Shown here piece by piece: positions 18,601-27,303 of a stretch of DNA of 64,000 nt. The stretch's first letter is position 1; each line of letters begins with the position of its first letter. The notes under the pieces are model-generated. The model did no database searches, had not been told where the DNA came from, and was given only the letters and a program-made list of their open reading frames with translations. The translations under genes and the position numbers were made by a program. Origin of the DNA: Streptomyces sp. NBC_01428 (GTDB taxonomy: Bacteria > Actinomycetota > Actinomycetes > Streptomycetales > Streptomycetaceae); assembly GCF_036231965.1 (NCBI RefSeq), contig NZ_CP109499.1, forward strand, positions 124,001 to 188,000, written 5' to 3'.

Positions 18601-19356
18601 GAGGTGTACCTCGGCGGCGACAGCGTGGGGCGCGGCTACCACGAGCGGCCCGAGCTCACCGCGCAGCGGTTCGTACCCGATCCGTTCACCGGCGGCCGTA
18701 TGTACCGCACGGGCGATGTCGGCCGCTTCACCAGGGACGGCGAACTCGACCTGCTGGGCCGCATCGACCGGCAGGTGAAGCTGCGTGGCGTACGCGTCGA
18801 ACTCGGCGAGATCGAGGCGGTGTTGCTCACCCATGACGCGGTCGGCGTGTGCGCGGTGGCCGTCCGCGAGGACGCCCCCGGCGACAAGCGGCTCGTCGCC
18901 TACTACGTACCCGCGCCGGGCGCCACCGCCGACACCGCGGAGCTGCGCGGGTGGGCGGCCGAGCGGCTGCCCCGGGACATGATGCCGTCCGCGTTCGTGG
19001 ACCTGCCGGAACTGCCGCTCAACCGCAACGGCAAGGTCGACCACGCGGCGCTGCCGGCTCCCGGGGAAAGCGACATCGCGGCTGGATTCGTGGCGCCCCG
19101 GGACGAGATCGAGGCGGAGATCGCCGGGATCATGGCCGCGGTGCTCGGAATCGAAAAGGTCGGAATCCACGACGGTTTCTTCGACGTCGGCGGCCATTCC
19201 CTTCTCGCCATTCAGCTCGTCAACCGCGTCGAGGCGGTGACCGGAGTCCGTATCGGCCTGCGCCAGTTCTTCCAGGTCCCGACGGTCGCCGGTGTCAAGG
19301 AACAGCTCATCGAATTGTTCGACACGCAGGAAAACGAACAGGAACAGGCCTCCTGA
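12607..19356 (+). CDS. NRPS, domains (T*)-C-A-T-C-A-T (X, then Dap-type)
   Basis: A 2,249-residue synthetase. Order by residue: a degenerate carrier (about 20-95), C1 (139-570, VHHIAFDG), A1 (577-1070), T1 (LGGHSLL near 1130), C2 (1195-1625, VHHIAFDG), A2 (1635-2130), T2 (VGGHSLL near 2190). In the first carrier the phosphopantetheine site reads FELGGSAEQA, not LGGHSL, so the attachment Ser is replaced by Ala. The A1 code by eye is D-S-G-W-R-G-G-Q-E-K, which I do not recognise. A2 gives D-V-Y-H-F-S-L-V-D-K, a Ser/2,3-diaminopropionate-type code, fitting the SbnA/SbnB genes nearby. I chose the ATG at 12607 because the carrier-like domain begins soon after; GAGGAA lies about 13 bp upstream. No release domain, so the chain passes to the next protein. 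It likely receives its chain from the NRPS at 38 kb. Confidence 0.93.
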   Translation: MTTNPMAPPAPAPGREAGREPFSPAEGRIAAVWGAVLGTEVTSADSDFFELGGSAEQAGEMGRRIAEEFGSEFRSPSAPGPLTVRTVASFLAEEAMERARRLFEAVEEGMDDGSDALAAASASDDTTTIPLAVRDGRPMPLSFAQRRLWFLDQLDPGRAEYLIPMGLRISGPLDVAALEAALTELVERHEVLRTRFVTDEDGTPGQIVDEPRPLPLALHDLRYVTDDGAREKAATALVDTEGFKPVDLSTGPMVRALLLRLANEEHLLSLTVHHIAFDGWSVGVLSRELTTLYTARVTGVAAGLPEPPLQYADFAVWQRSWFTGDVLSNQLDYWRGRLAGTEALELPTDRRRPARRSGNGAMLTFGVPAATADGARRLAHDTGASLFMTLLAVFQAVLSRYSGQEDIAVGTPIAGRNRAEIEDMVGFFVNTLVMRTDLSGDPTFTELIDRVKDTALGAYDHQDMPFERLVEELAPQRDLSRNPLFQTMFVLQNTPDSRSWELPGLSVRQVDVAAQESKFDFTFYATEAAHGGLDCTIVYSTDLFDEATMVRLGGHFETLLGAAADSPSAPLSALEMLTARERREILTTWNGADTDAPDSVTVHRLFEDRAAERPNSPAVTCGSDHLSYQELDARAEWIAARLRERGAGPGTLVAICLDRGTDMVSALLGILKSGAAYVPLDPAYPTDRLAYMIEDSGAPLIVTRPTHVDRLPAATPRLLLEDWPEELPPRTGGASAPAAGPDDLAYVIYTSGSTGRPKGVQITHGALRARMRETRRQLDLTCEDRVLQFASISFDSSVGQLFAPLVSGASLVLRDDAWDPGMLAEALRTNAVTVAWLTPSAFGALAAQLAGPDDLGPELRLVRLGGEALQREQVRQWFRHTSVPLVNGYGPTEAAQEAATARITGPGDHVPIGRPVANAKVFLVDRHGRPVPVGVPGEMWIGCPGLARGYLGRPELTAEKFTVVTVDGAPRRVYRTGDLAKWHPDGHLEFVGRGDNQVKLRGYRIEPGEIEAALLTHPSVTGATVLLREDVPGDPRLVAYVVADPPVEAGVLRAHLQRDLPDYMVPAAFVALDRIPLTPNGKTDRRALPAPASDRPELGAAYTAPRTETERTVAAVWAEVLGIDTVGADDDFFALGGHSLLATQVVSRLRRRLGVDVPVRALFGAPTPALLAAAVEDLDEAGISRIPAVPRDGGPLPLSFAQQRLWFLDQLEPGRAEYLLPFAFRVHGVVDVDALNNAFTALVERHEILRTRFGTDEAGSAVQSIAPAGPVTVLVRDLRSFADTPAREDALAAVLAGDALRPVDLAAGPMLRAVLVRLADEEAVLAVTVHHIAFDGWSIGVLLRELSALYAVALGAGSDAVPAPLPVQYADYALWQRSWLTGEALERQLGYWRGRLAGLEPLELPTDHARPAERTGTGEVVRFSVPADVAARARAVSAEGGASLFMTLLSVFQLLLARYSGQRDVAVGTPIAGRNRAETEELIGFFVNTLVLRTDLSGDPAFSELLARVKDTALGAYDHQDLPFERLVEELSPDRDLSRNPLFQTLFALQNTPGTDAWSLPGLTAEPVESPVREAKFDLSMYLAEASDGTLDGAVVYAADLFTESTARRLVDHFTILLDAATAQPQSALSELEMLGSDERDRIVTEWNATSAPVPAEATLHQLFEERAALTPDAVAVVCDSDELTYRELDARANQLAHRLRAVPGIGPDVPVGVCLERSPALVWTLLGILKAGAAYVPLDPEHPAERLAYLVEDSGAPLVVTDTAHAGLLPEGLGLLAVDSATDLPDTLPVTAPDPVAVPGDLSYLIYTSGSTGRPKGVRIEHRGVVNYLAGMQDAFPITPGEGFLQATPLSFDVSAYEIFWPLWQGATVVLVPGSDRLDMTEVSRLMRDHRVVGLHFVPSLLDLFVSQARPEDCAHLRYAFASGEPLQPTLVARFLDRFPGDLINLYGATEVSVDTTYWRASRTDPGGPVLAGRPMVNQTVYVLDPDRRPVPAGVLGEVYLGGDSVGRGYHERPELTAQRFVPDPFTGGRMYRTGDVGRFTRDGELDLLGRIDRQVKLRGVRVELGEIEAVLLTHDAVGVCAVAVREDAPGDKRLVAYYVPAPGATADTAELRGWAAERLPRDMMPSAFVDLPELPLNRNGKVDHAALPAPGESDIAAGFVAPRDEIEAEIAGIMAAVLGIEKVGIHDGFFDVGGHSLLAIQLVNRVEAVTGVRIGLRQFFQVPTVAGVKEQLIELFDTQENEQEQAS

Positions 19357-19425
19357 ATTCAGCGGCCCGCTGCCCACACGCAGAGACCCGTTGCCCACAC
19401 GAAGAGAATGAGGACGGACATCATC

Positions 19426-22400
19426 ATGGGCGAGAACTCGATCGAGGCGCGGCTGCTGTCCCGCATGCGACGGCGTGCGGACGCGGACCGGATCGTACGC
19501 GGAGCCGAGGAGGCCGCCGGACCGCTGTCGCTGTCGTTCGCACAGCAGCGGCTGTGGTTCCTGGACCGCCTGTCCCCCGGAAGCGCCGACTACCTGGTGC
19601 CGACGGCACTGCGTGTCCTGGGTCCGTTGAACGTCGCGGCCCTGGAGACGGCGCTGTCCGGCCTGGTGGCCCGGCACGAAGTCCTGCGGACGGCGTTCTC
19701 GGCGGACGACGACGGTACGCCGCAGCAGGTGATCACCGCGCCCTGGCCGGTCGAGGTCACCGTGCACGACCTGCGGGGCGACGCGCACGCCGAGGAACGC
19801 GGTCGCGAGGTGCTACGCACCGAGGCGACGCGCCCCTTCGACCTCACCTCGGGCCGGCCCCTGCGGGCGGACCTGGTACGCCTGACGGAGGACGACACCT
19901 TCCTGTCGCTCACGGTGCACCACATCGTGTCGGACGGCTGGTCCTCGGGCATCCTGGCGCGCGAACTGCGTGAGCTGTACGCGGCGGCCCTGACCGAGCG
20001 CGCGGCCTCGCTCCCGGAACTGCCCATCCGTTACGCGGACTTCGCCGCCTGGCAGCGTGACCAGCTCGCGGGGCCGGCCCTGGAGCGACAGCTCGGGTAC
20101 TGGCGCGAGCGCCTCGCGCACTCCGCACCCCTGGAGCTGCCGACCGACCACCAGCGTCCGGCGCACACGAGTGGCACCGGCGACGTGGTGACCTTCGCGG
20201 TGCCGAGCGAGGTCACCGAGAGGCTGCGCGAGGCGGCCGGCCGGCAGGGCGCGAGCCTGTTCATGGCGCTCCTGTCACTGTTCCAGATCGTCCTGGCCCG
20301 CTACTCCCGCCAGGACGACATCGCCGTAGGCACCCCGATCGCGGGCCGCAACCGGGCCGAGATCGAGGACGTGGTCGGCTTCTTCGTGAACACGCTGGTG
20401 ATGCGGACCGACCTATCCGGCGACCCGACGTTCACCGAGCTCGTCGAGCGGGTCAAGGACACCGCCCTGGGCGCCTACGACCATCAGGACCTGCCGTTCG
20501 AGCGGCTGGTCGAGGAAGTGGCGCCGGAGCGCGATCTCTCCCGCAACCCGCTGTTCCAGACCATGTTCGTCCTTCAGGCGCCGGGGAGCGCGGACGGCGA
20601 GGCCTGGCAGCTGGCCGGCACGGATGTCGAGCCGGTCGAGATCGAACGGGGTGTGGCCAAGTTCGACCTGACCCTGACGGCGGTCGAGTCGTCGAACGGG
20701 CTGCGCGCTGTTCTGGAGTATCGGACGGATCTGTTCGAGCGGGCGACGATCGAGCGGATGGCCGGCCACCTGACCACACTCGCTACCTCCGTCGCGGCCA
20801 CCCCCGACGCCCGCCTGTCCGAGCTGAACATGCTCACGGAGCGGGAGCGCCAGGAAATCCTGGTCGACTGGAACGGCATCACCGGCCCCTACCCCGACAC
20901 CGCGACCATCCACTCCCTCATCGAGGACCGCGTCGCCACCGACCCGGATGCCATCGCCATCACCCATGGGGATGAGCAGTGGACGTTCGCGCAGGTCAAC
21001 GAGCGCGCCAATCAGCTCGCCCATCACCTGCGGGAAACGGGCATCACCCCGGACACCCTCATCGCGGTCTGCCTGGACCGCTCACCCGAACTGATCGCCA
21101 CCCTGCTCGGCATCATGAAAGCCGGCGCCGCCTTCGTCCCCCTCGACCCCGACTACCCCACCGACCGCATCACCTACATGATCGACGACGCCCAGGCGCC
21201 CCTCATCATCACCAGCAGCAACCACACCGACCGACTCCCCGCAGACACCCCACGCCTCCTCGTCGACACCGAGTGGCCCAAGGGACCCGTCGAGAATCCC
21301 GCACCATTGGCCTCCCCGGACGACCTCGCCTACATCATCTACACCTCAGGCTCCACCGGCCGCCCCAAAGGCGTCGCCCTCGAACACCGCGGCGTCGTCA
21401 ACTACCTGCACTGGTCCGATGAGAACTACCCGGTCACCGAAGCCGGCGGGATCGGAACGATCCTGTATTCCTCGGTCACCTTCGACCTCACCATCACCGC
21501 CCTGTTCCTGCCCCTCATCCAGGGCACCCAGCTCGCCATCCCCGAACTCCAGCCCGGCCAGAGCGCTTTCGACGCAGCCATCGACCTCATCCTCACCGAC
21601 ATCCCCATCAGCTTCCTCAAGGCCACCCCCTCCCACCTGGAGATCCTGGCCGCGCACCTCACCACCCGCCAGGCCACTCACCACATCACCACCATCGTCG
21701 CCGGCGGCGAAAACCTCACCCCCGCCCTCGTCTCACAGCTCCTCGACACCAGCACCACTACAACGACGATCTCCAACGAATACGGGGCCACCGAAGGCTC
21801 CGTCGCCAACGTCATGAGCCTCACCACCACCCCCGACCCCAACGGCAACACCACCACCCTCGGCCGACCCATCACCAACACCACCACCTACGTCCTCGAC
21901 CACCACAACCAACCCGCCCCCATCGGCATCCCCGGACACGCCCTCCTCGGCGGCATCTGCCTCGCCCGCAACTACCACAACCGACCCGACCTCACCGAAC
22001 AACGCTTCACCCCCAACCCCCTCCACACCCCCAACGACCCCCGCACCTACCACACCGGCGACCTCGTCACCTGGCGCCCCGACGGCACCCTCGAATTCAT
22101 CGGCCGCATCGACAACCAGATCAAACTCCGCGGCTACCGCATCGAACTCGGCGAAATCGAAAACGCCCTCAACACCCACCCCCACATCCACACCACCACC
22201 ATCACTCTCCGCGAAGACACCCCCGGCAACAAACAACTCACCGCATACGTCACCATCACGCCCGGGACCACCGCCCCCACCACGCACGAGCTGCGCTCCC
22301 ACCTCCAGGAGCAGCTCCCGGACTACATGGTCCCGGCGACCTACGTGACCCTGGATCAGCTCCCCCTCACCCCCAACGGCAAGGTCGACACCAAGGCTCT

Positions 22401-25400
22401 CCCCGCACCCGACAGCCACCGCCCCGACCTCGACTCCTCCTTTGTCGCCCCGCGCACCACCGCCGAGCACATCGTCACCGCCGTCTGGTCAGAGATCCTC
22501 GGCATCGACACCATCGGCATCCACGACAACTTCTTCGAGCTGGGCGGGCATTCACTGCTTGCCACGCAGGTGACGTCCCGGCTGCGCCGGCAGCTCGGTG
22601 TCGACGTGCCGGTCCGCACCATCTTCACGTCGCCCACCCCGGCGACTCTGGCCGCGGCCCTGCGTGAACTGGCGACGGCCGATGAGGCACCGCTCGTACC
22701 GGTCGACCGAACCGAGGCCGCCCTTCCGTTGTCCTTCGCCCAGCAACGTCTCTGGTTCCTCGACAAGTTGACGCCGGGCAGCGCCGAGTATCTGGTGCCT
22801 TTCGCCCTGCGCATACGGGGCGAGCTGGACGCCGGCGCCTTGGGCGCGGCTTTCACGGGCCTGGTGGCGCGGCACGAGATCCTGCGGACCAGGTTCGTCA
22901 CCGACGACTCCGGACGTCCTTCACAGATGGTGGACGCGCCGTGGTCGGTCACGCCGGTTGTGCACCATGTCCGGGCCGACGCCACCCTCGAAGACAGCGA
23001 GCGGGCCGTGCAGGAGATCCTGGAGGCGGAGGCGCGACGCCCGTTCGAGCTGGACGGCGGTCGACTGCTGCGCGTGGACCTGGTCCCTGTCGCGGAGGAC
23101 GACCAGTATCTGCTGATCACGCTGCACCACATCGTGTCGGACGGGTGGTCCTCGGGCATCCTGGCGCGCGAACTGCGTGAGCTGTACGCGGCGGCCCTGG
23201 CCGAGCGCGAGGCTTCGCTCCCGGAACTCCCGGTCCAGTACGCGGACTTCGCCGTCTGGCAGCGGGAGCAGCTCACGGGCGACTTCCTGGAGACGCAGCT
23301 GGCGTACTGGCGTGAACGCCTGACCGGTGTGCCGGTGCTGGAACTGCCCACGGATCACGGACGCCCTGCCGAGCGCGAGGGCGCGGCAGGCGACACCGTG
23401 TACTTCACGCTGCCGGCCGAGGTCGCGGAACAGCTGAGGAAGACGGCTGGACGGCGAGGCGCGAGCCTGTTCATGACGCTGCTGTCGCTGTTCCAGATCG
23501 TGCTGGCCCGCTACGGCCGCCAGGACGACATCACCGTGGGCACCCCGATCGCCGGCCGCAACCGTGCCGAGACCGAGGCGCTGATCGGCTTCTTCGTGAA
23601 CACGCTGGTGATGCGGACCGACCTGTCCGGCGACCCGACGTTCGCCGAGCTCGTCGACCGGGTCAAGGACACCACGCTGGGCGCCTACGACCACCAGGAC
23701 CTGCCGTTCGAGCGACTCGTCGACGAGCTGGCCCCGAACCGCGACCTGTCGCGCAACCCGCTGTTCCAGACCCTGTTCGTCTTCCAGAACACTCCGGACG
23801 GGGATGCGTGGAGCCTGCCGGGACTCGACGTCGAGCCGGTCGGAGTGGGCGGTCAGGACGCGAAGTTCGACCTTCAGTTGACGGCTGCGGAGTCCGGCAG
23901 CGAGGTGCTGGCGGCGCTGGAGTATCGGACGGATCTGTTCGAGCGGGCGACGATCGAGCGGATGGCCGGCCACCTGACCACACTCGCTACCTCCGTCGCG
24001 GCCACCCCCGACGCCCGCCTGTCCGAGCTGAACATGCTCACGGAGCGGGAGCGGCAGGAGATCCTGGTCGACTGGAACGGCGTCACCGGCCCCTACCCCG
24101 ACACCGCGACCATCCACTCCCTCATCGAGGACCGCGTCGCCACCGACCCGGATGCCATCGCCATCACCCATGGGGATGAGCAGTGGACGTTCGCGCAGGT
24201 CAACGAGCGCGCCAATCAGCTCGCCCATCACCTGCGGGAAACGGGCATCACCCCGGACACCCTCATCGCGGTCTGCCTGGACCGCTCACCCGAACTGATC
24301 GCCACCCTGCTCGGCATCATGAAAGCCGGCGCCGCCTTCGTCCCCCTCGACCCCGACTACCCCACCGACCGCATCACCTACATGGTCAACGACGCCCAGG
24401 CGCCCCTGATCATCACCAGCAGCAACCACAGCAACCGACTCCCCGCAGACACCCCACGCCTCCTCGTCGACACCGAATGGCCCCAGGGACCCGTCGAGAA
24501 TCCCGCACCATTGGCCTCCCCGGACGACCTCGCCTACATCATCTACACCTCAGGCTCCACCGGCCGCCCCAAAGGCGTCGCCCTCGAACACCGCGGCGTC
24601 GTCAACTACCTCCACTGGTGCGACCAGAACTACCCCGTCACCGACCCCGACGGGATCGGGACAATCCTGTATTCCTCCGTCACCTTCGACCTCACCATCA
24701 CCGCCCTCTTCCTGCCCCTCATCCAGGGCACCCAGCTCGCCATCCCCCAACTCCAGCCGGGACAGAGCGCTTTCGACGCGGCCATCGACCTGATCCTCAC
24801 CGACGTGCCCATCAGCTTCCTCAAGGCCACCCCCTCCCACCTGGAAATCCTCGCCGCGCACCTCACCACCCGCCAGGCCACCCACCACATCACCACCATC
24901 GTCGCCGGCGGCGAAAACCTCACACCCGCCCTCGTCTCACAGCTCCTCGACACCAGCACCACCACGACGACAATCTCCAACGAATACGGCGCCACCGAAG
25001 GCTCCGTCGCCAACGTCATGAGCCTCACCACCACCCCCGACCCCAACGGCAACACCACCACCCTCGGCCGACCCATCACCAACACCACCACCTACGTCCT
25101 CGACCACCACAACCAACCCGCCCCCATCGGCATCCCCGGACACGCCCTCCTCGGCGGCATCTGCCTCGCCCGCAACTACCACAACCGACCCGACCTCACC
25201 GAACAACGCTTCACCCCCAACCCCCTCCCCATCACCCACGACCCCCGCACCTACCACACCGGCGACCTCGTCACCTGGCGACCCGACGGCACCCTCGAAT
25301 TCATCGGCCGCATCGACAACCAGATCAAACTCCGCGGCTACCGCATCGAACTCGGCGAAATCGAAAACGCCCTCACCACCCACCCCCACATCCACACCAC

Positions 25401-27303
25401 CACCATCACCCTCCGCGAAGACACCCCCGGCAACAAACAACTCACCGCATACATCGTCAACACCCCTGGAAACACCACGGACGTCAGCGAACTCCGAGCC
25501 CACCTCCAGGAGCAGCTCCCCGACTACATGATCCCGGCCACCTACGTGACCCTCGATCAGCTCCCCCTCACTCCCAACGGCAAGATCGACACCAAGGCCC
25601 TCCCCGCCCCGGGCCCCGAGCGCCCCGACCTCGCCACCAGCTACACCGCCCCGCGCACCGACACCGAACGCACGCTCGCCTCGGTCTGGGGCGACATCCT
25701 CGGCATCGACACCGTCGGCATCCACGACAACTTCTTCGAACTGGGCGGCGACTCGATCATCAGCATCCAGATGATCGCCAGGGCGAAGAAGTTCGGGCTC
25801 CATCTCACCCCGCGCATGATCTTCAAGCACCAGACGATCGCTGAGATCGCGGTCCACGCCGGCGCCACCACTCTGGTCGACGCGGAGCAGGGCCGCGTGG
25901 TGGGCGACGTACCGCTGACGCCGATCCAGCACTGGTTCTTCGAGAAGGAACTGCCTGCCTTCGACCACTTCAACCAGGCCGAACTACTGGCCACCGACGC
26001 CTTGGACCCCGACGTCCTGCGACTGGCGCTGACCGACCTGATCGAGCACCACGACGCTCTGCGCCTGCGCTGCGAGAACGGTGATGACGGCTGGCGTCAG
26101 TACCTGGACGAGTCGGTGGACACCGATGTCCTCGACGTCCACGACCTGTCCGATGTCGCCGCCGACGCCCTGAGCGCGGTGTCGTTCGGTATCGCGGAGG
26201 AGACCCAGAACGGGCTCGACCTGGCGAAGGGCCCCCTCATCCGGTGTGCCCTGCTGGAGCTGGGTGCGACGCGGGGACAGCGGTTGCTCATCGCCGTACA
26301 CCATCTGGCGGTCGACGGAGTGTCCTGGCGGATCCTCCTGGAGGACCTGGGCAGTTGCTACGAGCAGCGCGCCGCCGGAAGGACGCCGCGGCTGCCCGCG
26401 AAGACGACGTCCTTCCGGGCTTGGGCGGAACGGCTGCGCGGGTTCGCGGAGTCGGACGCGGCCCGCGCCGAGTTCGCGTACTGGGCGGAGGCGAAACCCG
26501 GCGGGCAGGTTCCTCGTGACCGGGACGGGCACAACGACCTGGGCTCGGCGTCCACCGTCGCGGCGACGCTCACCCCGGACGAGACACGCGCCCTGCTCAG
26601 GGACGTGCCCCGTAACTTCAGCACGCAGATCAACGACGCGCTGCTCACCGCGCTCGCCCAGGCGCTGCGGGACTGGACGGGCGACGACGAGACGCTGATC
26701 GGTCTGGAGGGGCACGGCCGCGAAGACCTGTTCTCCGACGTCGACCTGTCGCGGACCGTCGGCTGGTTCACGTCCGTGTTCCCCGTCGCGCTGCGACTGG
26801 CGCCAGGTGCCGGCCCGGTCGAGTCGCTCGACTCCGTCAAGGAGCAACTGGGGCGGATCCCGAACAAGGGCGTCGGCTACGGCATCCTGCGTCATCTCGG
26901 TGCACCCGACGTGGCGTCCGTCCTGGGCCGGCAGCCGGTTCCTGAGGTCAACTTCAACTACCTGGGGCAGTTCAGCCGGGATCTCCCCGGCATCGGGCGG
27001 TACGCCCCCGCGGACGAGCCCAAGGGCCACTCGATCAGCCCCGACGGCATGCGCTGGAACGTCCTCGACGTGACCGCGGCCGTCGAGGGCGACACGTTCG
27101 GGGTGTACGTCGGCTACTCGACGGCGCTGCACGACCGGGAGACCGTCGAGCGGCTGGCCGACGGAGTGATCGGCCACCTGCGCGCGCTGATCGCCGGCAG
27201 TGCCGAAGGCGCCGCCGATTCCCGCCGGACCACCCCCGGCGTCCCCCTCACCGACATCGGTGACACCGACATGGCCGCGATCCTGAAGAGGTTCTCGATA
27301 TGA
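19426..27303 (+). CDS. NRPS, domains C-A-T-C-A-T-E (two Asn-type modules, second epimerised)
   Basis: A 2,625-residue synthetase: C1 (33-460, VHHIVSDG), A1 (466-960), T1 (LGGHSLL near 1036), C2 (1099-1530, LHHIVSDG), A2 (1534-2030), T2 (LGGDSII near 2104), then an epimerisation domain (2163-2600) with PLTPIQHWFFE, HHLAVDGVSW, EGHGRE, RTVGWFTSVFPV and NFNYLGQF. The D in LGGDS is typical before E domains. Both A domains give D-L-T-K-V-G-E-V-A-K, close to Asn codes. They are almost identical to each other and to the A domain of the next gene. The ATG at 19426 starts the usual MGENSIEARLLSRMRRR leader of elongating C domains; an upstream in-frame ATG (19408) is poorly placed. The stop overlaps the next start (ATGA), so translation is coupled. 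Confidence 0.93.
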   Translation: MGENSIEARLLSRMRRRADADRIVRGAEEAAGPLSLSFAQQRLWFLDRLSPGSADYLVPTALRVLGPLNVAALETALSGLVARHEVLRTAFSADDDGTPQQVITAPWPVEVTVHDLRGDAHAEERGREVLRTEATRPFDLTSGRPLRADLVRLTEDDTFLSLTVHHIVSDGWSSGILARELRELYAAALTERAASLPELPIRYADFAAWQRDQLAGPALERQLGYWRERLAHSAPLELPTDHQRPAHTSGTGDVVTFAVPSEVTERLREAAGRQGASLFMALLSLFQIVLARYSRQDDIAVGTPIAGRNRAEIEDVVGFFVNTLVMRTDLSGDPTFTELVERVKDTALGAYDHQDLPFERLVEEVAPERDLSRNPLFQTMFVLQAPGSADGEAWQLAGTDVEPVEIERGVAKFDLTLTAVESSNGLRAVLEYRTDLFERATIERMAGHLTTLATSVAATPDARLSELNMLTERERQEILVDWNGITGPYPDTATIHSLIEDRVATDPDAIAITHGDEQWTFAQVNERANQLAHHLRETGITPDTLIAVCLDRSPELIATLLGIMKAGAAFVPLDPDYPTDRITYMIDDAQAPLIITSSNHTDRLPADTPRLLVDTEWPKGPVENPAPLASPDDLAYIIYTSGSTGRPKGVALEHRGVVNYLHWSDENYPVTEAGGIGTILYSSVTFDLTITALFLPLIQGTQLAIPELQPGQSAFDAAIDLILTDIPISFLKATPSHLEILAAHLTTRQATHHITTIVAGGENLTPALVSQLLDTSTTTTTISNEYGATEGSVANVMSLTTTPDPNGNTTTLGRPITNTTTYVLDHHNQPAPIGIPGHALLGGICLARNYHNRPDLTEQRFTPNPLHTPNDPRTYHTGDLVTWRPDGTLEFIGRIDNQIKLRGYRIELGEIENALNTHPHIHTTTITLREDTPGNKQLTAYVTITPGTTAPTTHELRSHLQEQLPDYMVPATYVTLDQLPLTPNGKVDTKALPAPDSHRPDLDSSFVAPRTTAEHIVTAVWSEILGIDTIGIHDNFFELGGHSLLATQVTSRLRRQLGVDVPVRTIFTSPTPATLAAALRELATADEAPLVPVDRTEAALPLSFAQQRLWFLDKLTPGSAEYLVPFALRIRGELDAGALGAAFTGLVARHEILRTRFVTDDSGRPSQMVDAPWSVTPVVHHVRADATLEDSERAVQEILEAEARRPFELDGGRLLRVDLVPVAEDDQYLLITLHHIVSDGWSSGILARELRELYAAALAEREASLPELPVQYADFAVWQREQLTGDFLETQLAYWRERLTGVPVLELPTDHGRPAEREGAAGDTVYFTLPAEVAEQLRKTAGRRGASLFMTLLSLFQIVLARYGRQDDITVGTPIAGRNRAETEALIGFFVNTLVMRTDLSGDPTFAELVDRVKDTTLGAYDHQDLPFERLVDELAPNRDLSRNPLFQTLFVFQNTPDGDAWSLPGLDVEPVGVGGQDAKFDLQLTAAESGSEVLAALEYRTDLFERATIERMAGHLTTLATSVAATPDARLSELNMLTERERQEILVDWNGVTGPYPDTATIHSLIEDRVATDPDAIAITHGDEQWTFAQVNERANQLAHHLRETGITPDTLIAVCLDRSPELIATLLGIMKAGAAFVPLDPDYPTDRITYMVNDAQAPLIITSSNHSNRLPADTPRLLVDTEWPQGPVENPAPLASPDDLAYIIYTSGSTGRPKGVALEHRGVVNYLHWCDQNYPVTDPDGIGTILYSSVTFDLTITALFLPLIQGTQLAIPQLQPGQSAFDAAIDLILTDVPISFLKATPSHLEILAAHLTTRQATHHITTIVAGGENLTPALVSQLLDTSTTTTTISNEYGATEGSVANVMSLTTTPDPNGNTTTLGRPITNTTTYVLDHHNQPAPIGIPGHALLGGICLARNYHNRPDLTEQRFTPNPLPITHDPRTYHTGDLVTWRPDGTLEFIGRIDNQIKLRGYRIELGEIENALTTHPHIHTTTITLREDTPGNKQLTAYIVNTPGNTTDVSELRAHLQEQLPDYMIPATYVTLDQLPLTPNGKIDTKALPAPGPERPDLATSYTAPRTDTERTLASVWGDILGIDTVGIHDNFFELGGDSIISIQMIARAKKFGLHLTPRMIFKHQTIAEIAVHAGATTLVDAEQGRVVGDVPLTPIQHWFFEKELPAFDHFNQAELLATDALDPDVLRLALTDLIEHHDALRLRCENGDDGWRQYLDESVDTDVLDVHDLSDVAADALSAVSFGIAEETQNGLDLAKGPLIRCALLELGATRGQRLLIAVHHLAVDGVSWRILLEDLGSCYEQRAAGRTPRLPAKTTSFRAWAERLRGFAESDAARAEFAYWAEAKPGGQVPRDRDGHNDLGSASTVAATLTPDETRALLRDVPRNFSTQINDALLTALAQALRDWTGDDETLIGLEGHGREDLFSDVDLSRTVGWFTSVFPVALRLAPGAGPVESLDSVKEQLGRIPNKGVGYGILRHLGAPDVASVLGRQPVPEVNFNYLGQFSRDLPGIGRYAPADEPKGHSISPDGMRWNVLDVTAAVEGDTFGVYVGYSTALHDRETVERLADGVIGHLRALIAGSAEGAADSRRTTPGVPLTDIGDTDMAAILKRFSI
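20821..22248 (+). repeat. Adenylation-domain repeat, copy 1
   Basis: Covers the A domain from LNMLTERERQEIL to the core A8/A9 region ending ...NKQLTAY. It is collinear, with no gaps (1,428 bp), to the copies at 24025-25452 and 28596-30023. The composition is very C-rich on the coding strand compared with the C domains on either side. Similarity to copy 2 extends about 108 bp further upstream, to 20713. Confidence 0.9.
24025..25452 (+). repeat. Adenylation-domain repeat, copy 2
   Basis: Second copy of the 1,428-bp unit, in module 2 of the same gene. Encoded differences from copy 1 are few and scattered (for example MIDDAQ/MVNDAQ, WSDENY/WCDQNY, LHTPND/LPITHD). No pocket residue differs by my reading. 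Confidence 0.9.
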